Shown here: positions 33,807-42,461 of the stretch, piece after piece
How positions within the stretch are numbered: position 1 is the stretch's first letter
Layout of the letters: the number at the start of each line of letters is the position of its first letter
DNA from: Thiocapsa sp. UBA6158
GTDB taxonomy: Bacteria > Pseudomonadota > Gammaproteobacteria > Chromatiales > Chromatiaceae
Assembly (NCBI RefSeq): GCF_002423035.1
Contig: NZ_DIUM01000003.1
Coordinates: forward strand, 11,078 to 75,077
Direction of reading: 5' to 3'
DNA: 64,000 nucleotides
Program-made: the position numbers and the translations under genes
Notes under the pieces: generated by a model
The model's database searches: none
The model's input: only the letters and a program-made list of their open reading frames with translations
What the model was told of the DNA's origin: nothing

Positions 33807-34285
33807 GACTTTTCGGGCGTCACCAGGGTCGTGGTCAGCATGATCACCACGCCGACACTGATGGCGCTGTCCGCGATGTTGAACGAGGGCCAGGGATTGA
33901 AGAGGGCGAGCGGGATGAGGGGAAGATACACCTGAATAAAGTCGACCACGTGACCGAGCAGCACCCGGTCGATCAGGTTGCCGACGGCCCCGCCGATGAG
34001 AAGCGCCAAGCCGAGGGCCAGCCAACCCTCGCCTGACTTCAGACGCAGCAGCCAGACGGTGAGACCGATCGTGATGCCGACGGCGACGAGTGCGAACAGC
34101 CAGCGCTGCCAACCGCCGGCATCGGCCAGGAAGCTGAAGGCGGCGCCGGTGTTGAACATCAGGGTCAGGTTGAAATTCGGGATCAGCTCGATGACCTCGA
34201 AGGGCTCGAGCAGACCCAGCACCAGCCACTTGGTGCCCTGATCCAGCACCAGGACGACGAGCGAGAGCCAGAGCCAGTGTTTCAT
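33803..34285 (-). CDS. lspA: Lipoprotein signal peptidase (signal peptidase II)
   Basis: 160 residues with four membrane helices. The catalytic aspartates lie in the conserved GNLIDR and FNIADSAI motifs; LDQGTKW and FNTGAAFSF are also typical. It cleaves prolipoproteins after Lgt modification. ATG 34285 gives the normal N-terminus. An ATG at 34363 overlapping the ileS stop would add 26 low-complexity residues (ATGSATGS type) and would couple translation to ileS, so it is a serious alternative. Confidence 0.95.
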   Translation of the reverse strand: MKHWLWLSLVVLVLDQGTKWLVLGLLEPFEVIELIPNFNLTLMFNTGAAFSFLADAGGWQRWLFALVAVGITIGLTVWLLRLKSGEGWLALGLALLIGGAVGNLIDRVLLGHVVDFIQVYLPLIPLALFNPWPSFNIADSAISVGVVIMLTTTLVTPEKS

Positions 34286-34355
34286 GACGGCGCCTGTGGT
34301 GCTCGAGCCGGTCGCCGAACCAGTCGCCGAACCGGCCTTCGGCGATGCATGCGCC

Positions 34356-37187
34356 TTAGGCATAGCGGCGGATCTCGCCGCTGCCGGCGACATTCTCCGC
34401 ACAGCGCCCGCACAGCTCCGGATGTTCGGCGTGTGTGCCGACATCCGGGCGATGATGCCAGCAGCGCACGCACTTGGTGTTCGGCGAGGGCGTCACCTGA
34501 ACGGAAAGTCCCGTCAGGTCGGTGTCGAGCGCCTCAGAAGAACGCGCGCTGACGGGGTGCAGACGCACCTCCGAGGTGATGAGCGCGAAGCGCAGCTCAC
34601 CCCCGAGGCGCCCGAGCAGGGCGCAGAGTGGATCGTCACAATAGAGATCAAGCTCGGCATCCAGCGACGAGCCGATCAGCCCGGCCTTGCGTGCGGTCTC
34701 CAGCGCGGGTCCGACGGCCAGCCGGGTCGCGATGACCTGATCCCAGAAGGCGCGGTCCATGGGGTCGCCGTCGGCGAGCGGGAAGAGCCCCGCGTACCAG
34801 GTCTCGACGAAGACGGTCTCGGCGCGCTCGCCCGGCAGGTGTTGCCAGATCTCCTCGGCGGTAAAGCTGAGGATCGGGGCAAGCCAACGGCTCATCGCCT
34901 CGGCGATGTGGTACATCGCGCTCTGGCAGGAGCGACGCGGCAGGCTGTTCGCCGGCGTGGTGTATTGACGGTCCTTGATGACGTCCAGATAAAAGGAGCC
35001 CATGTCGACGACACAGAATTGCTGGACCTTCTGATAGATGAGGTGGAACTGGTAGTCGCGATAGGCCTCGATGATCTCCTCCTGAAGCCGGAAGGCGCGA
35101 TCCACCGCCCAGCGGTCCAGCTCGATCATGGCCTCGGGTGCAACCCGATCGGTCGCCGGATCGAAGCCGTTGAGGTTGGCGAGCAGGAAACGTGCTGTGT
35201 TGCGGATGCGTCGATAGGCGTCCGCGGTACGTTTGAGGATCTCGTCGCTGACGCTCATCTCGGCGCGGTAGTCGGTCGCCGCGACCCACAGACGGATGAT
35301 GTCCGCCCCCAGTGTCTTCATCACATCCTGCGGCTTGACCACATTACCCTTGGACTTGGACATCTTCTCGCCCTTGGCATCGACCGTGAAGCCGTGGGTG
35401 AGGACTTCACGGTAGGGCGCGCGCTCATGCATGGCCACCGAGGTCATGAGCGAGCTTTGGAACCAGCCGCGATGTTGATCCGAGCCTTCAAGATAGAGAT
35501 CGGCGGGCGCATGCAGCCCGTCGCGATGCTCGAGCACGCAGGCGTGAGTGACGCCCGAGTCGAACCAGACATCCAGTGTGTCCTGGACCTTCTCGTACTC
35601 GGCACCTTCGGTCTCGCCGAGCAGGTCGGCCGGCGCGAGCGCGAACCAGGCCTCGATGCCCTGCTGCCCGACCCGGCTCGCGACCTCCTCGATCAGCTCG
35701 GCGGTGCGCGGGTGCAGCTCGCCCGTGACCTTGTGGACGAGGAGCGTGATGGGCACGCCCCAGGTGCGCTGGCGCGAGATACACCAGTCCGGCCGGCCTT
35801 GAACCATCCCTTCGATGCGGCTCTGACCCCAATCGGGTATCCAGCTCACATGGCCGATCTCGCGCAGGGCGGCCTTGCGCAGACCCTGCTTCTCCATGCT
35901 GATGAACCACTGAGGCGTGGCGCGGAAGATGATCGGCGTCTTGTGACGCCAGCAATGTGGATAACTGTGGGTGAAGCGGGTCGCCAGCAGCAGTGCACCC
36001 TTGGCCTTCAAGGTCTCGACGACCTGCTCGTTGGCCTTGAAGACGTTCTCGCCCGCGAAGAGCCGCGTGTCGGGCAGAAAACGCCCATCCCCGCCGACCG
36101 GGTTGTGGACCGGCAGGTGATAGCGCTGACCGACGATATAGTCATCCAGACCGTGACCGGGCGCGGTATGCACGGCTCCGGTGCCGGCATCGAGCGTCAC
36201 ATGCTCGCCGACGATCACGGGCACCTCGCGGTCGTAGAAGGGGTGCTTTAGCTTGAGTCCCTCGAAGTCGATCCCGCGGCCGTAGCCGAGCACCCGATAC
36301 TGATCGATCCCCCAGCGGTCCATGGTGTCCTTGAGCAGACCCTCGGCGACGATGAGGCGCTCGTGGCCCTGCGCGGACTCGACCGCGACGACCACGTATT
36401 CAAGCTCAGGATTGAGTGCGACCGCTTGGTTGGCCGGGAGTGTCCAGGGCGTCGTGGTCCAGATCACGATCGATGCCGGACCTTCGCCGCAGCCGTTGGG
36501 CGTGCCGTGACAGCGTGCGGCGAGCGACTCGGGCTCGACCACCGGGAAGCGCACGTCGATCGCGATCGATTGCTTGTCGGCATACTCGACCTCGGCCTCG
36601 GCCAGGGCCGATCCGCAGTCGATGCACCAGTGCACCGGCTTGAAGCCCTTCTGCACATGACCGTTGGCGATGATGCGCCCGAGCGAGCGGATGATTTCGG
36701 CCTCGAAGGCGAAGTCCATCGTCAGATAGGGGTTCTCCCAGTCGCCGAGGACGCCGAGACGCTTGAAGTCGGCGCGCTGGCCGTCGATCTGCTTGGCGGC
36801 ATAGTCGCGGCAGGCGAGACGAAACTCCGCGACGCTGATCTTGTGTCCCGGTTTACCCTTCTTCTTCTCGACCTGCAGCTCGATCGGCAGGCCGTGACAG
36901 TCCCAGCCGGGCACATAGGGCGCATCGAATCCGTCGAGCGTGCGCGCCTTGACGATGATGTCCTTGAGCACCTTGTTGACCGCATGACCGATATGGATCT
37001 CGCCGTTCGCGTAGGGCGGGCCGTCGTGCAGGATGAAGGTCGGAGCGCCCGCGCGGGCCTGGCGGATCAGGGCGTAGAGCGCCATCGACTCCCAGTGTTC
37101 GAGCATCGCGGGCTCGCGCTGGGCGAGGTTCGCCTTCATCGGGAAGCCCGTGTTCGGGAGGTTCAGGGTGTCTTTGTAGTCGGTCAC
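34356..37187 (-). CDS. ileS: Isoleucyl-tRNA synthetase
   Basis: 943 residues from GTG 37187, whose first residues VTDYKDTLNLPNTGFPM align with the canonical bacterial start. Class I motifs are PPYANGEIHIGH (HIGH) and GEKMSKSKGN (KMSKS). The editing domain and the C-terminal zinc site CVRCWHHRPD...CGRC are present. It belongs to the common ribF-ileS-lspA arrangement on the minus strand. Confidence 0.97.
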   Translation of the reverse strand: MTDYKDTLNLPNTGFPMKANLAQREPAMLEHWESMALYALIRQARAGAPTFILHDGPPYANGEIHIGHAVNKVLKDIIVKARTLDGFDAPYVPGWDCHGLPIELQVEKKKGKPGHKISVAEFRLACRDYAAKQIDGQRADFKRLGVLGDWENPYLTMDFAFEAEIIRSLGRIIANGHVQKGFKPVHWCIDCGSALAEAEVEYADKQSIAIDVRFPVVEPESLAARCHGTPNGCGEGPASIVIWTTTPWTLPANQAVALNPELEYVVVAVESAQGHERLIVAEGLLKDTMDRWGIDQYRVLGYGRGIDFEGLKLKHPFYDREVPVIVGEHVTLDAGTGAVHTAPGHGLDDYIVGQRYHLPVHNPVGGDGRFLPDTRLFAGENVFKANEQVVETLKAKGALLLATRFTHSYPHCWRHKTPIIFRATPQWFISMEKQGLRKAALREIGHVSWIPDWGQSRIEGMVQGRPDWCISRQRTWGVPITLLVHKVTGELHPRTAELIEEVASRVGQQGIEAWFALAPADLLGETEGAEYEKVQDTLDVWFDSGVTHACVLEHRDGLHAPADLYLEGSDQHRGWFQSSLMTSVAMHERAPYREVLTHGFTVDAKGEKMSKSKGNVVKPQDVMKTLGADIIRLWVAATDYRAEMSVSDEILKRTADAYRRIRNTARFLLANLNGFDPATDRVAPEAMIELDRWAVDRAFRLQEEIIEAYRDYQFHLIYQKVQQFCVVDMGSFYLDVIKDRQYTTPANSLPRRSCQSAMYHIAEAMSRWLAPILSFTAEEIWQHLPGERAETVFVETWYAGLFPLADGDPMDRAFWDQVIATRLAVGPALETARKAGLIGSSLDAELDLYCDDPLCALLGRLGGELRFALITSEVRLHPVSARSSEALDTDLTGLSVQVTPSPNTKCVRCWHHRPDVGTHAEHPELCGRCAENVAGSGEIRRYA

Positions 37188-37323
37188 GTGGCTTGGTCTC
37201 GGTGCGTCGGAAGGGGTTGCGTAGGATCCTCGAACGGGCTCCGGGGCGAACAAAGGAGGATTGTGGCTTGCTCGGCCGTGCGAGGCAAAGGTGATCGCGC
37301 CCGGGTACGAGCCCCGAGCCGAC

Positions 37324-38322
37324 TCAGGGCTGGAGGCCGGCGACGGGGGGGCGGAGGCGGCTGTCCGGGTCATGCGGCGCGGCGGACCTGAGATACTCGC
37401 GTGCTACCCGCGCATCGACCTGAATCTGATCCTTGAGCGCATCGAATGACTCGAACCGCTTCTCGTCGCGCAGCTTCAGCTGAAATTCGACCTCCAAGTG
37501 ATGTCCGTAGATCTCCCGGTCGAAGTCGAAGAGATGCACCTCGAGTCGATAGTCCTTGCCGTTGACGGTCGGGCGTGTGCCGACGTTGGCCACACCCGGG
37601 AGCGGGGTCGGGCCGAGCCCGGACACCATGACGGCGTAAACGCCGCGCACCGGGCTGAAACGGCGGTGCAGGTCGATGTTCGCGGTCGGAAAGCCGATGC
37701 TGCGACCGCGTTTGGCACCGTGGGAGACGCGACCCTGCATCCGGTAGGGGCGTCCGAGCAGGTGACGGGCGTGCTCGAGGTCGCCGCGACCGAGCGCATC
37801 GCGCACCCGGGTGCTGCTGATCCGCTCGGCGCCGTGGGTGATGGTGTGCAGATCCTCGACCTCGAATCCGCTATCGTCGTTCCGGCCGGCCTGTCCCATC
37901 GCGTGCAGCAGGGCATAGTCCCCTTCGCGACCGCGACCGAATCGGAAGTCGTCGCCGACCAAGAGATAACGTACGCCGAGCCCGTCGAGCAGGAGTCGCT
38001 GCACGAAGTCGCGTGCACCCATCCCGGCGAGTTTCGGGTTGAACTCGAGGAGCATCACCCGTTCGATGCCGCAGTCCTGGATCGCCGCCAGCTTTTCGCG
38101 CAGCCGCGTGAGCCGTGCGGGCGCCGACTCGGGCGCGAAGAACTCCATCGGTTGCGGCTCGAAGGTGATGACGGTCGCCGGCAGACCGAGCTCGCGTCCG
38201 CGCGCCAACAGCCGCTGGAAGACGGTCCGGTGGCCCAAGTGGACACCGTCGAAGTTGCCGATGGTCGCAACGCAACCTCGGTCGGTCTGGCGCAGGTTGT
38301 GTAAGCCTCGGATCAGCCGCAT
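37324..38322 (-). CDS. ribF: Bifunctional riboflavin kinase/FAD synthetase
   Basis: 332 residues. The N-terminal FMN adenylyltransferase domain has ATIGNFDGVHLGHR and the ISSTRVR motif; the C-terminal kinase domain has GFPTANID and VYAV. It converts riboflavin to FMN and FAD. ATG 38322 is preceded by GAGG at 9 bases; ATG 38328, two codons earlier, is too close to that site. It lies between murJ and ileS in the conserved cluster. Confidence 0.96.
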   Translation of the reverse strand: MRLIRGLHNLRQTDRGCVATIGNFDGVHLGHRTVFQRLLARGRELGLPATVITFEPQPMEFFAPESAPARLTRLREKLAAIQDCGIERVMLLEFNPKLAGMGARDFVQRLLLDGLGVRYLLVGDDFRFGRGREGDYALLHAMGQAGRNDDSGFEVEDLHTITHGAERISSTRVRDALGRGDLEHARHLLGRPYRMQGRVSHGAKRGRSIGFPTANIDLHRRFSPVRGVYAVMVSGLGPTPLPGVANVGTRPTVNGKDYRLEVHLFDFDREIYGHHLEVEFQLKLRDEKRFESFDALKDQIQVDARVAREYLRSAAPHDPDSRLRPPVAGLQP

Positions 38323-38449
38323 TGCCATCTGCCTCGGGAAGCCGGAGCGTCAGTATACGCGAGCACTGCGACGTCCCGAACCGTCAAGCGGGCCTTATCC
38401 GGTCGAGTCGACTGCCGATCCCCGATCGGCCGCGTCCGGCGACCCCGAC

Positions 38450-39985
38450 CTATTCCCGTCCCATGAAGTGCCGCGGGCGAATGCCCAAGGTCAGGAGTGC
38501 GCCGGCATAGACAGCCCCGCCGATCAGAATCCACATCAGCAGGCGCCAGATGCGCTCGCCGAGACCCATCGCGATCCAGTCCGCGGTTGTGCCCACACCC
38601 CAATAGATGATCAGCCCCATCAGGAGGTTGGCGACTATCGCCTTGATCATCAGCGGGATCCATGTGCGCTCCGGGCGAAAGATGCGTTCCTTCAGCAGGC
38701 CGCGCAGCAGCAAGCCGGCGTTGGTGATGGCCGCGATCGTCGTGGCCGCCGCAAGCCCGGCATGACCGAAGGGGACCATCAGGATCAGGTTGAAGACCAT
38801 GTTGGTCACAAGCGCGATGACCGCGATCCGCACCGGGGTTTTCATGTCCTGACGGGCATAGTAACCGGGCGCCAACACCTTGATTCCCATGAAGGCAACC
38901 AGACCGAGCGAGTAGGCCATGAGACTCAGTTTGGCCTTCTCGACATCGTTCGCGCCGAACTCGCCGGAATAGAAGAGTGTCGCGATCATGGGTCCGGCCA
39001 GGAGCAGAAGGCCGACGGCGCAGGGTACGCCCAGCAACAACACCCAACGCAGTGCCCAGTCCATGGTGTAGGAGAAGGCAACCGGATCATCCGCCGCGTG
39101 ACGCTGAGACAGGCGCGGCAGGATCACCGTCGCCAGCGCTACGGCGAGAATACCCAAGGGAAATTCCATCAGCCGGTCGGAGTAATAGAGCCAGGAGATG
39201 CTCCCGGTGACCAGGAAAGACGCCAGCAGGGTATCGAGCAGCAGGCTGATCTGACCGACCGAGACCCCGAAGAGTGCGGGTACCATCAGCTTGACGGTCT
39301 TGCGCACGCCCGGATCCGTCGTCGCCAAGCGCGGGCGCGGCAGCAGCTTGAGCTGTCGCAGGAAGGGGATCTGAAAGAGTAGTTGCGCAATTCCGGCGAT
39401 GAAGACGCCCCAGGCCAGCGCGACGATCGGCCTGTCCATCAGCGGTGCGAGATAGACGGCGCAGAGGATCAGCGAGATGTTGAGCAGAACGGGCGTGAAG
39501 GCCGGGATGCCGAAACGCTCGTAGGTATTGAGGATGCCGCCGGCGAAGGCGGTCAGGGAGATGAACAAGAGATAGGGAAAGGTCAGGCGCAGCATCTCGG
39601 TGGCGAGGGTCAACTGCTCGGGATCGTGCACGAAGCCCGGTGCGAAGACCAGAATCAACACCGGCGCGCCGAGCACGCCGAGCACCGTGACCAGCAGCAG
39701 CACGGCACCGAGCGTTCCGGCGACCGCATCCACATAGGCTTTCAGGGCCTCGAAGCCGCGCTTCTCCTTGTACTCGTTGAGTACCGGCACGAAGGCCATG
39801 GAGAAGGCGCCTTCGGCAAACAGTCGGCGCATGAAGTTCGGGATCTTGAAGGCGACGAAGAAGGCGTCCGTTCCGGCGTCTGCGCCGAAGATTCGGGCGA
39901 CCACCAGGTCGCGCACGAAGCCGAGGACCCGCGAGAGAAAGGTGTTGCTACCGACCTTGGCGATCGAGGCGGCGAGTGAGGCCAC
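38450..39985 (-). CDS. murJ: Lipid II flippase
   Basis: 511 residues and 14 membrane segments of the MOP superfamily. The typical start VASLAASIAKVGSNTFLSRVLGFVRD begins at a GTG. FAEGAFSMAFVPVLNEY and the PLG-containing loop are conserved. It translocates lipid II across the inner membrane for peptidoglycan synthesis. The gene leads the murJ-ribF-ileS-lspA run. Confidence 0.95.
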   Translation of the reverse strand: MASLAASIAKVGSNTFLSRVLGFVRDLVVARIFGADAGTDAFFVAFKIPNFMRRLFAEGAFSMAFVPVLNEYKEKRGFEALKAYVDAVAGTLGAVLLLVTVLGVLGAPVLILVFAPGFVHDPEQLTLATEMLRLTFPYLLFISLTAFAGGILNTYERFGIPAFTPVLLNISLILCAVYLAPLMDRPIVALAWGVFIAGIAQLLFQIPFLRQLKLLPRPRLATTDPGVRKTVKLMVPALFGVSVGQISLLLDTLLASFLVTGSISWLYYSDRLMEFPLGILAVALATVILPRLSQRHAADDPVAFSYTMDWALRWVLLLGVPCAVGLLLLAGPMIATLFYSGEFGANDVEKAKLSLMAYSLGLVAFMGIKVLAPGYYARQDMKTPVRIAVIALVTNMVFNLILMVPFGHAGLAAATTIAAITNAGLLLRGLLKERIFRPERTWIPLMIKAIVANLLMGLIIYWGVGTTADWIAMGLGERIWRLLMWILIGGAVYAGALLTLGIRPRHFMGRE

Positions 39986-40255
39986 GGCTGATGGGACTCC
40001 GCAAAAAGCGCGGATTATAGGGGTGTGGTGAGGGCGGCGGCGATCGATCTATCGGATTTGGCGAAGCGCGTCGGTCAAATGCGTCTCTTCAAGGTCTCGG
40101 ATGTGAACGACGCAGCGAGTTCGCCTCGATGTCCGGAGAGGCGGTGTCGTGTCCGCAGCAGCGAAGGCGTGTCGTCCCCATGGGTGTTGGCCCGTAAGCC
40201 GACCGCTCGGGTGACGGACGTCTCGGCCTACGGGTTGTCAGTCGTTCGTGGGTCT

Positions 40256-40534
40256 TTACCGGTACTGCTGCTGGTTACGCTGTGCCTCCCATGCCGCGCG
40301 GTCCCGTTGTTGTTGAAGCTCCTTCTCATGCTGATCGTACGCGAAGGAGCCGAGCGCCCCGACGCCGGCGCCGATCAGAGCACCGCGACCGGCATTGGCG
40401 CTGAGTGATCCGATGGCTGCGCCAGTGGCGGCACCGGCGGCCGCTCCGGTCGTGGTCCGGGAGGCTGTGGTGGTGCCGCAGCCGACGAGGGCAGCGGATA
40501 AAATAATACTCAAAAACAAAGGTATGGTCTTCAT
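40256..40534 (-). CDS. Small glycine-zipper lipoprotein
   Basis: 92 residues. The signal peptide ends at the lipobox AALVGC. A Thr/Ala/Gly-rich glycine zipper follows (TGAAAGAATGAAIGSLSANAG, then RGALIGAGVGALG), and a charged Gln-rich helix closes the protein. It shares the SANAGRGALIGA signature with the lipoprotein at 1-438 but lacks an OmpA-like domain. A GGAAG site precedes ATG 40534. Probably an outer-membrane lipoprotein; exact role unknown. Confidence 0.8.
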   Translation of the reverse strand: MKTIPLFLSIILSAALVGCGTTTASRTTTGAAAGAATGAAIGSLSANAGRGALIGAGVGALGSFAYDQHEKELQQQRDRAAWEAQRNQQQYR

Positions 40535-41057
40535 GCTTCCGATCTCCGAATGACTGGTCGTACTTGCTCTTTGAGGATGGATGCGGCTCGTTCCGGGAAG
40601 ACGCGGTTTGAGGTCTTGACTGACGAGATCTGGGATAGAACACGAGGAATTCAAGTCGGTCGTCCTGTGCCGCGCGCGGCTTCCGAAGAGCCGGGCACAG
40701 GCAGTTGCGTCTGACCCACGGCCGGGCTCTCGGGCGAGTGCGGCTTCCAGTCGGGAGGCCGGCGGGTCATCCGTGCCGCGCCGTGCCGCGTCTCGAGTGT
40801 TGACATGAGCCGAACGGCGGCGGGTGGATGGAGGCGATAAGCGCGGCGTTCGGATGCTGGAGTCCGGTGTGCAGGATCAGGTTAGCCGGCTCTTCGGCGA
40901 GGCGCAACGCGGCTCTGTCGGATCAGTCAGGCGACTCGGCCCCCGCGCGCAGCGCAACAGTGCCACGCACGCATTGACAGCACCCGAGGGCGCATGGATA
41001 CTACGCGGTCTTTACTCGAATTACAGCACTAGAGCGCCGGATTTTCAGGAGACCCCT
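40535..41057. other. Intergenic region between glycine-zipper gene and rpsT
   Basis: About 520 bases without a recognisable gene. The right end contains the rpsT promoter (40974-41002) and leader; nothing else was recognised. Confidence 0.5.
40974..41002 (+). promoter_or_regulatory. rpsT promoter
   Basis: Perfect -35 TTGACA (40974-40979), 17-base spacer and -10 GATACT (40997-41002). The leader to the TTG start is about 50 nt. Confidence 0.65.
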
Positions 41058-41321
41058 TTGGCCAACTCAGCACAAGCCCGCAAGCGCGCCCGTCAGTCGG
41101 AAGACCGTCGTCAGCAGAATGCCTCGCAGCGAAGCACCCTGCGTACCTTCATGAAGAAGGTCATCAAAGCCATCCAGGCCGGCGACAAAGAAGCTGCCGT
41201 CCAAGCCTTCAAGGATGCGGTTCCGCGTATTGACAGGGCCGCGCGCAAGGGTCTCATCCATGCCAACAAGGCCGCTCGTCACAAGAGCCGGATGAATGCC
41301 CACATCAAGGGCATGAGTTAG
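41058..41321 (+). CDS. rpsT: Ribosomal protein S20, TTG start
   Basis: 87 residues beginning (M)ANSAQARKRARQSEDRR, the usual S20 N-terminus. The only start that fits is TTG 41058, with AGGAG six bases upstream. E. coli rpsT also uses UUG, a feature linked to its translational autoregulation, so the weak start is likely functional here too. A strong terminator follows at 41351. Confidence 0.95.
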   Translation: MANSAQARKRARQSEDRRQQNASQRSTLRTFMKKVIKAIQAGDKEAAVQAFKDAVPRIDRAARKGLIHANKAARHKSRMNAHIKGMS

Positions 41322-41350
41322 TCACTGTTCGGCACCGATCTCCGGCGCAT

Positions 41351-41382
41351 AAAAAAAACCGGCCTTCAAGGCCGGTTTTTTT
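41351..41382. terminator. Bidirectional terminator between rpsT and lgt
   Basis: A8 run, stem CCGGCCT/AGGCCGG with TCA loop, then T7. The A and T tracts on both sides let it serve rpsT on the plus strand and lgt on the minus strand. Confidence 0.92.
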
Positions 41383-41489
41383 ATGCCTTCGCGGGCGAGA
41401 ATCAAAGAGAGCCGCCAGCCGCCAGCACCGTGAAATCCAAAAACGAGTGTCCCGCGACAGCCGGCCACCTGCGCCCGGAGTGACTTGGA

Positions 41490-42320
41490 CTACGACGACG
41501 TCCGACGTCCGTAGGCGAGCGCGAGCAGCAATGCACCGAACAGAATCATGGGCGTCGACAGCAATTGCCCCATGGTCAGCCAATCGAAGGCGAGATAGCC
41601 GATATGGGCGTCCGGCACGCGTATGAGTTCGGCGGCGAACCTGGAAAGCCCGTAGCCGAGCAGGAAAACCCCGGAGATGGCCATCATGGGACGCGGTTTG
41701 CCGGAAAAGATCCAGAGGACAATGAAGAGCGCAAGACCCTCGAGCGCGGCCTGATAGAGCTGCGAGGCATGCACCGGGATGCTCCACACCGTCCCTTGGG
41801 GGAGATCCGCGCATTGCGCCGGAAATTCCAGGCAGGGCAGGCGCATCCCCCAGGGGAGATCGGTCCGGTGACCCCAGAGTTCGCCATTGATGAAGTTGCC
41901 GATTCGCCCGGCGAACAGGCCCAGAGGCACGAGCGGGGCGAGGAAGTCGCCGACCTGGAAGAACCGCATGCGATGGCGGCGCGCGAACAAGTAGATCGCG
42001 ATCAAGACCCCGATCAGCCCGCCGTGGAAGGCCATTCCGCCTTCCCAGACCTTAAGGAGGTTCAGCGGGTTCGCGGCCAGTTGGTCGAGCCCGTAGAAGA
42101 GCATGTAGCCGAGCCGCCCCCCGACGATCGTCCCGATGACACCGTAGAAGATGAGATCGTCGACCATCTCGGTGGTCCAGCCCGACCCGGGGCAGCCTGC
42201 CCGCCAGCGTCCCAGTATCCAGGCGGCAGCGAATCCGACGAGGTACATGAGCCCGTACCAGTGGATCCGCAGGGGTCCAAGGCCGAGTGCGACGGGATCG
42301 ATATCGGGGTAGGTCAACAT
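41490..42320 (-). CDS. lgt: Prolipoprotein diacylglyceryl transferase
   Basis: 276 residues with seven membrane segments. The Lgt signature GRIGNFINGELWG is intact, as are HWYGLMYL and GGRLGYMLFYG. It attaches diacylglycerol to the lipobox cysteine of prolipoproteins before LspA cleavage. Several substrates are encoded in this window (glycine-zipper proteins, lipocalin, NlpD). It converges on rpsT. Confidence 0.97.
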   Translation of the reverse strand: MLTYPDIDPVALGLGPLRIHWYGLMYLVGFAAAWILGRWRAGCPGSGWTTEMVDDLIFYGVIGTIVGGRLGYMLFYGLDQLAANPLNLLKVWEGGMAFHGGLIGVLIAIYLFARRHRMRFFQVGDFLAPLVPLGLFAGRIGNFINGELWGHRTDLPWGMRLPCLEFPAQCADLPQGTVWSIPVHASQLYQAALEGLALFIVLWIFSGKPRPMMAISGVFLLGYGLSRFAAELIRVPDAHIGYLAFDWLTMGQLLSTPMILFGALLLALAYGRRTSS

Positions 42321-42461
42321 GGTGGCGCTAGTATACAGGGCGGTTTCGGGTTGGAAGATTTAAGTTTCGAGACGCATCGCACCGAGCGCCGGGGCGGCAT
42401 CCGTCCGGCAACCCCTGTCCGGCAATCCCGCTTGACGCCCGACAGTGAATCGTCGACGTGA

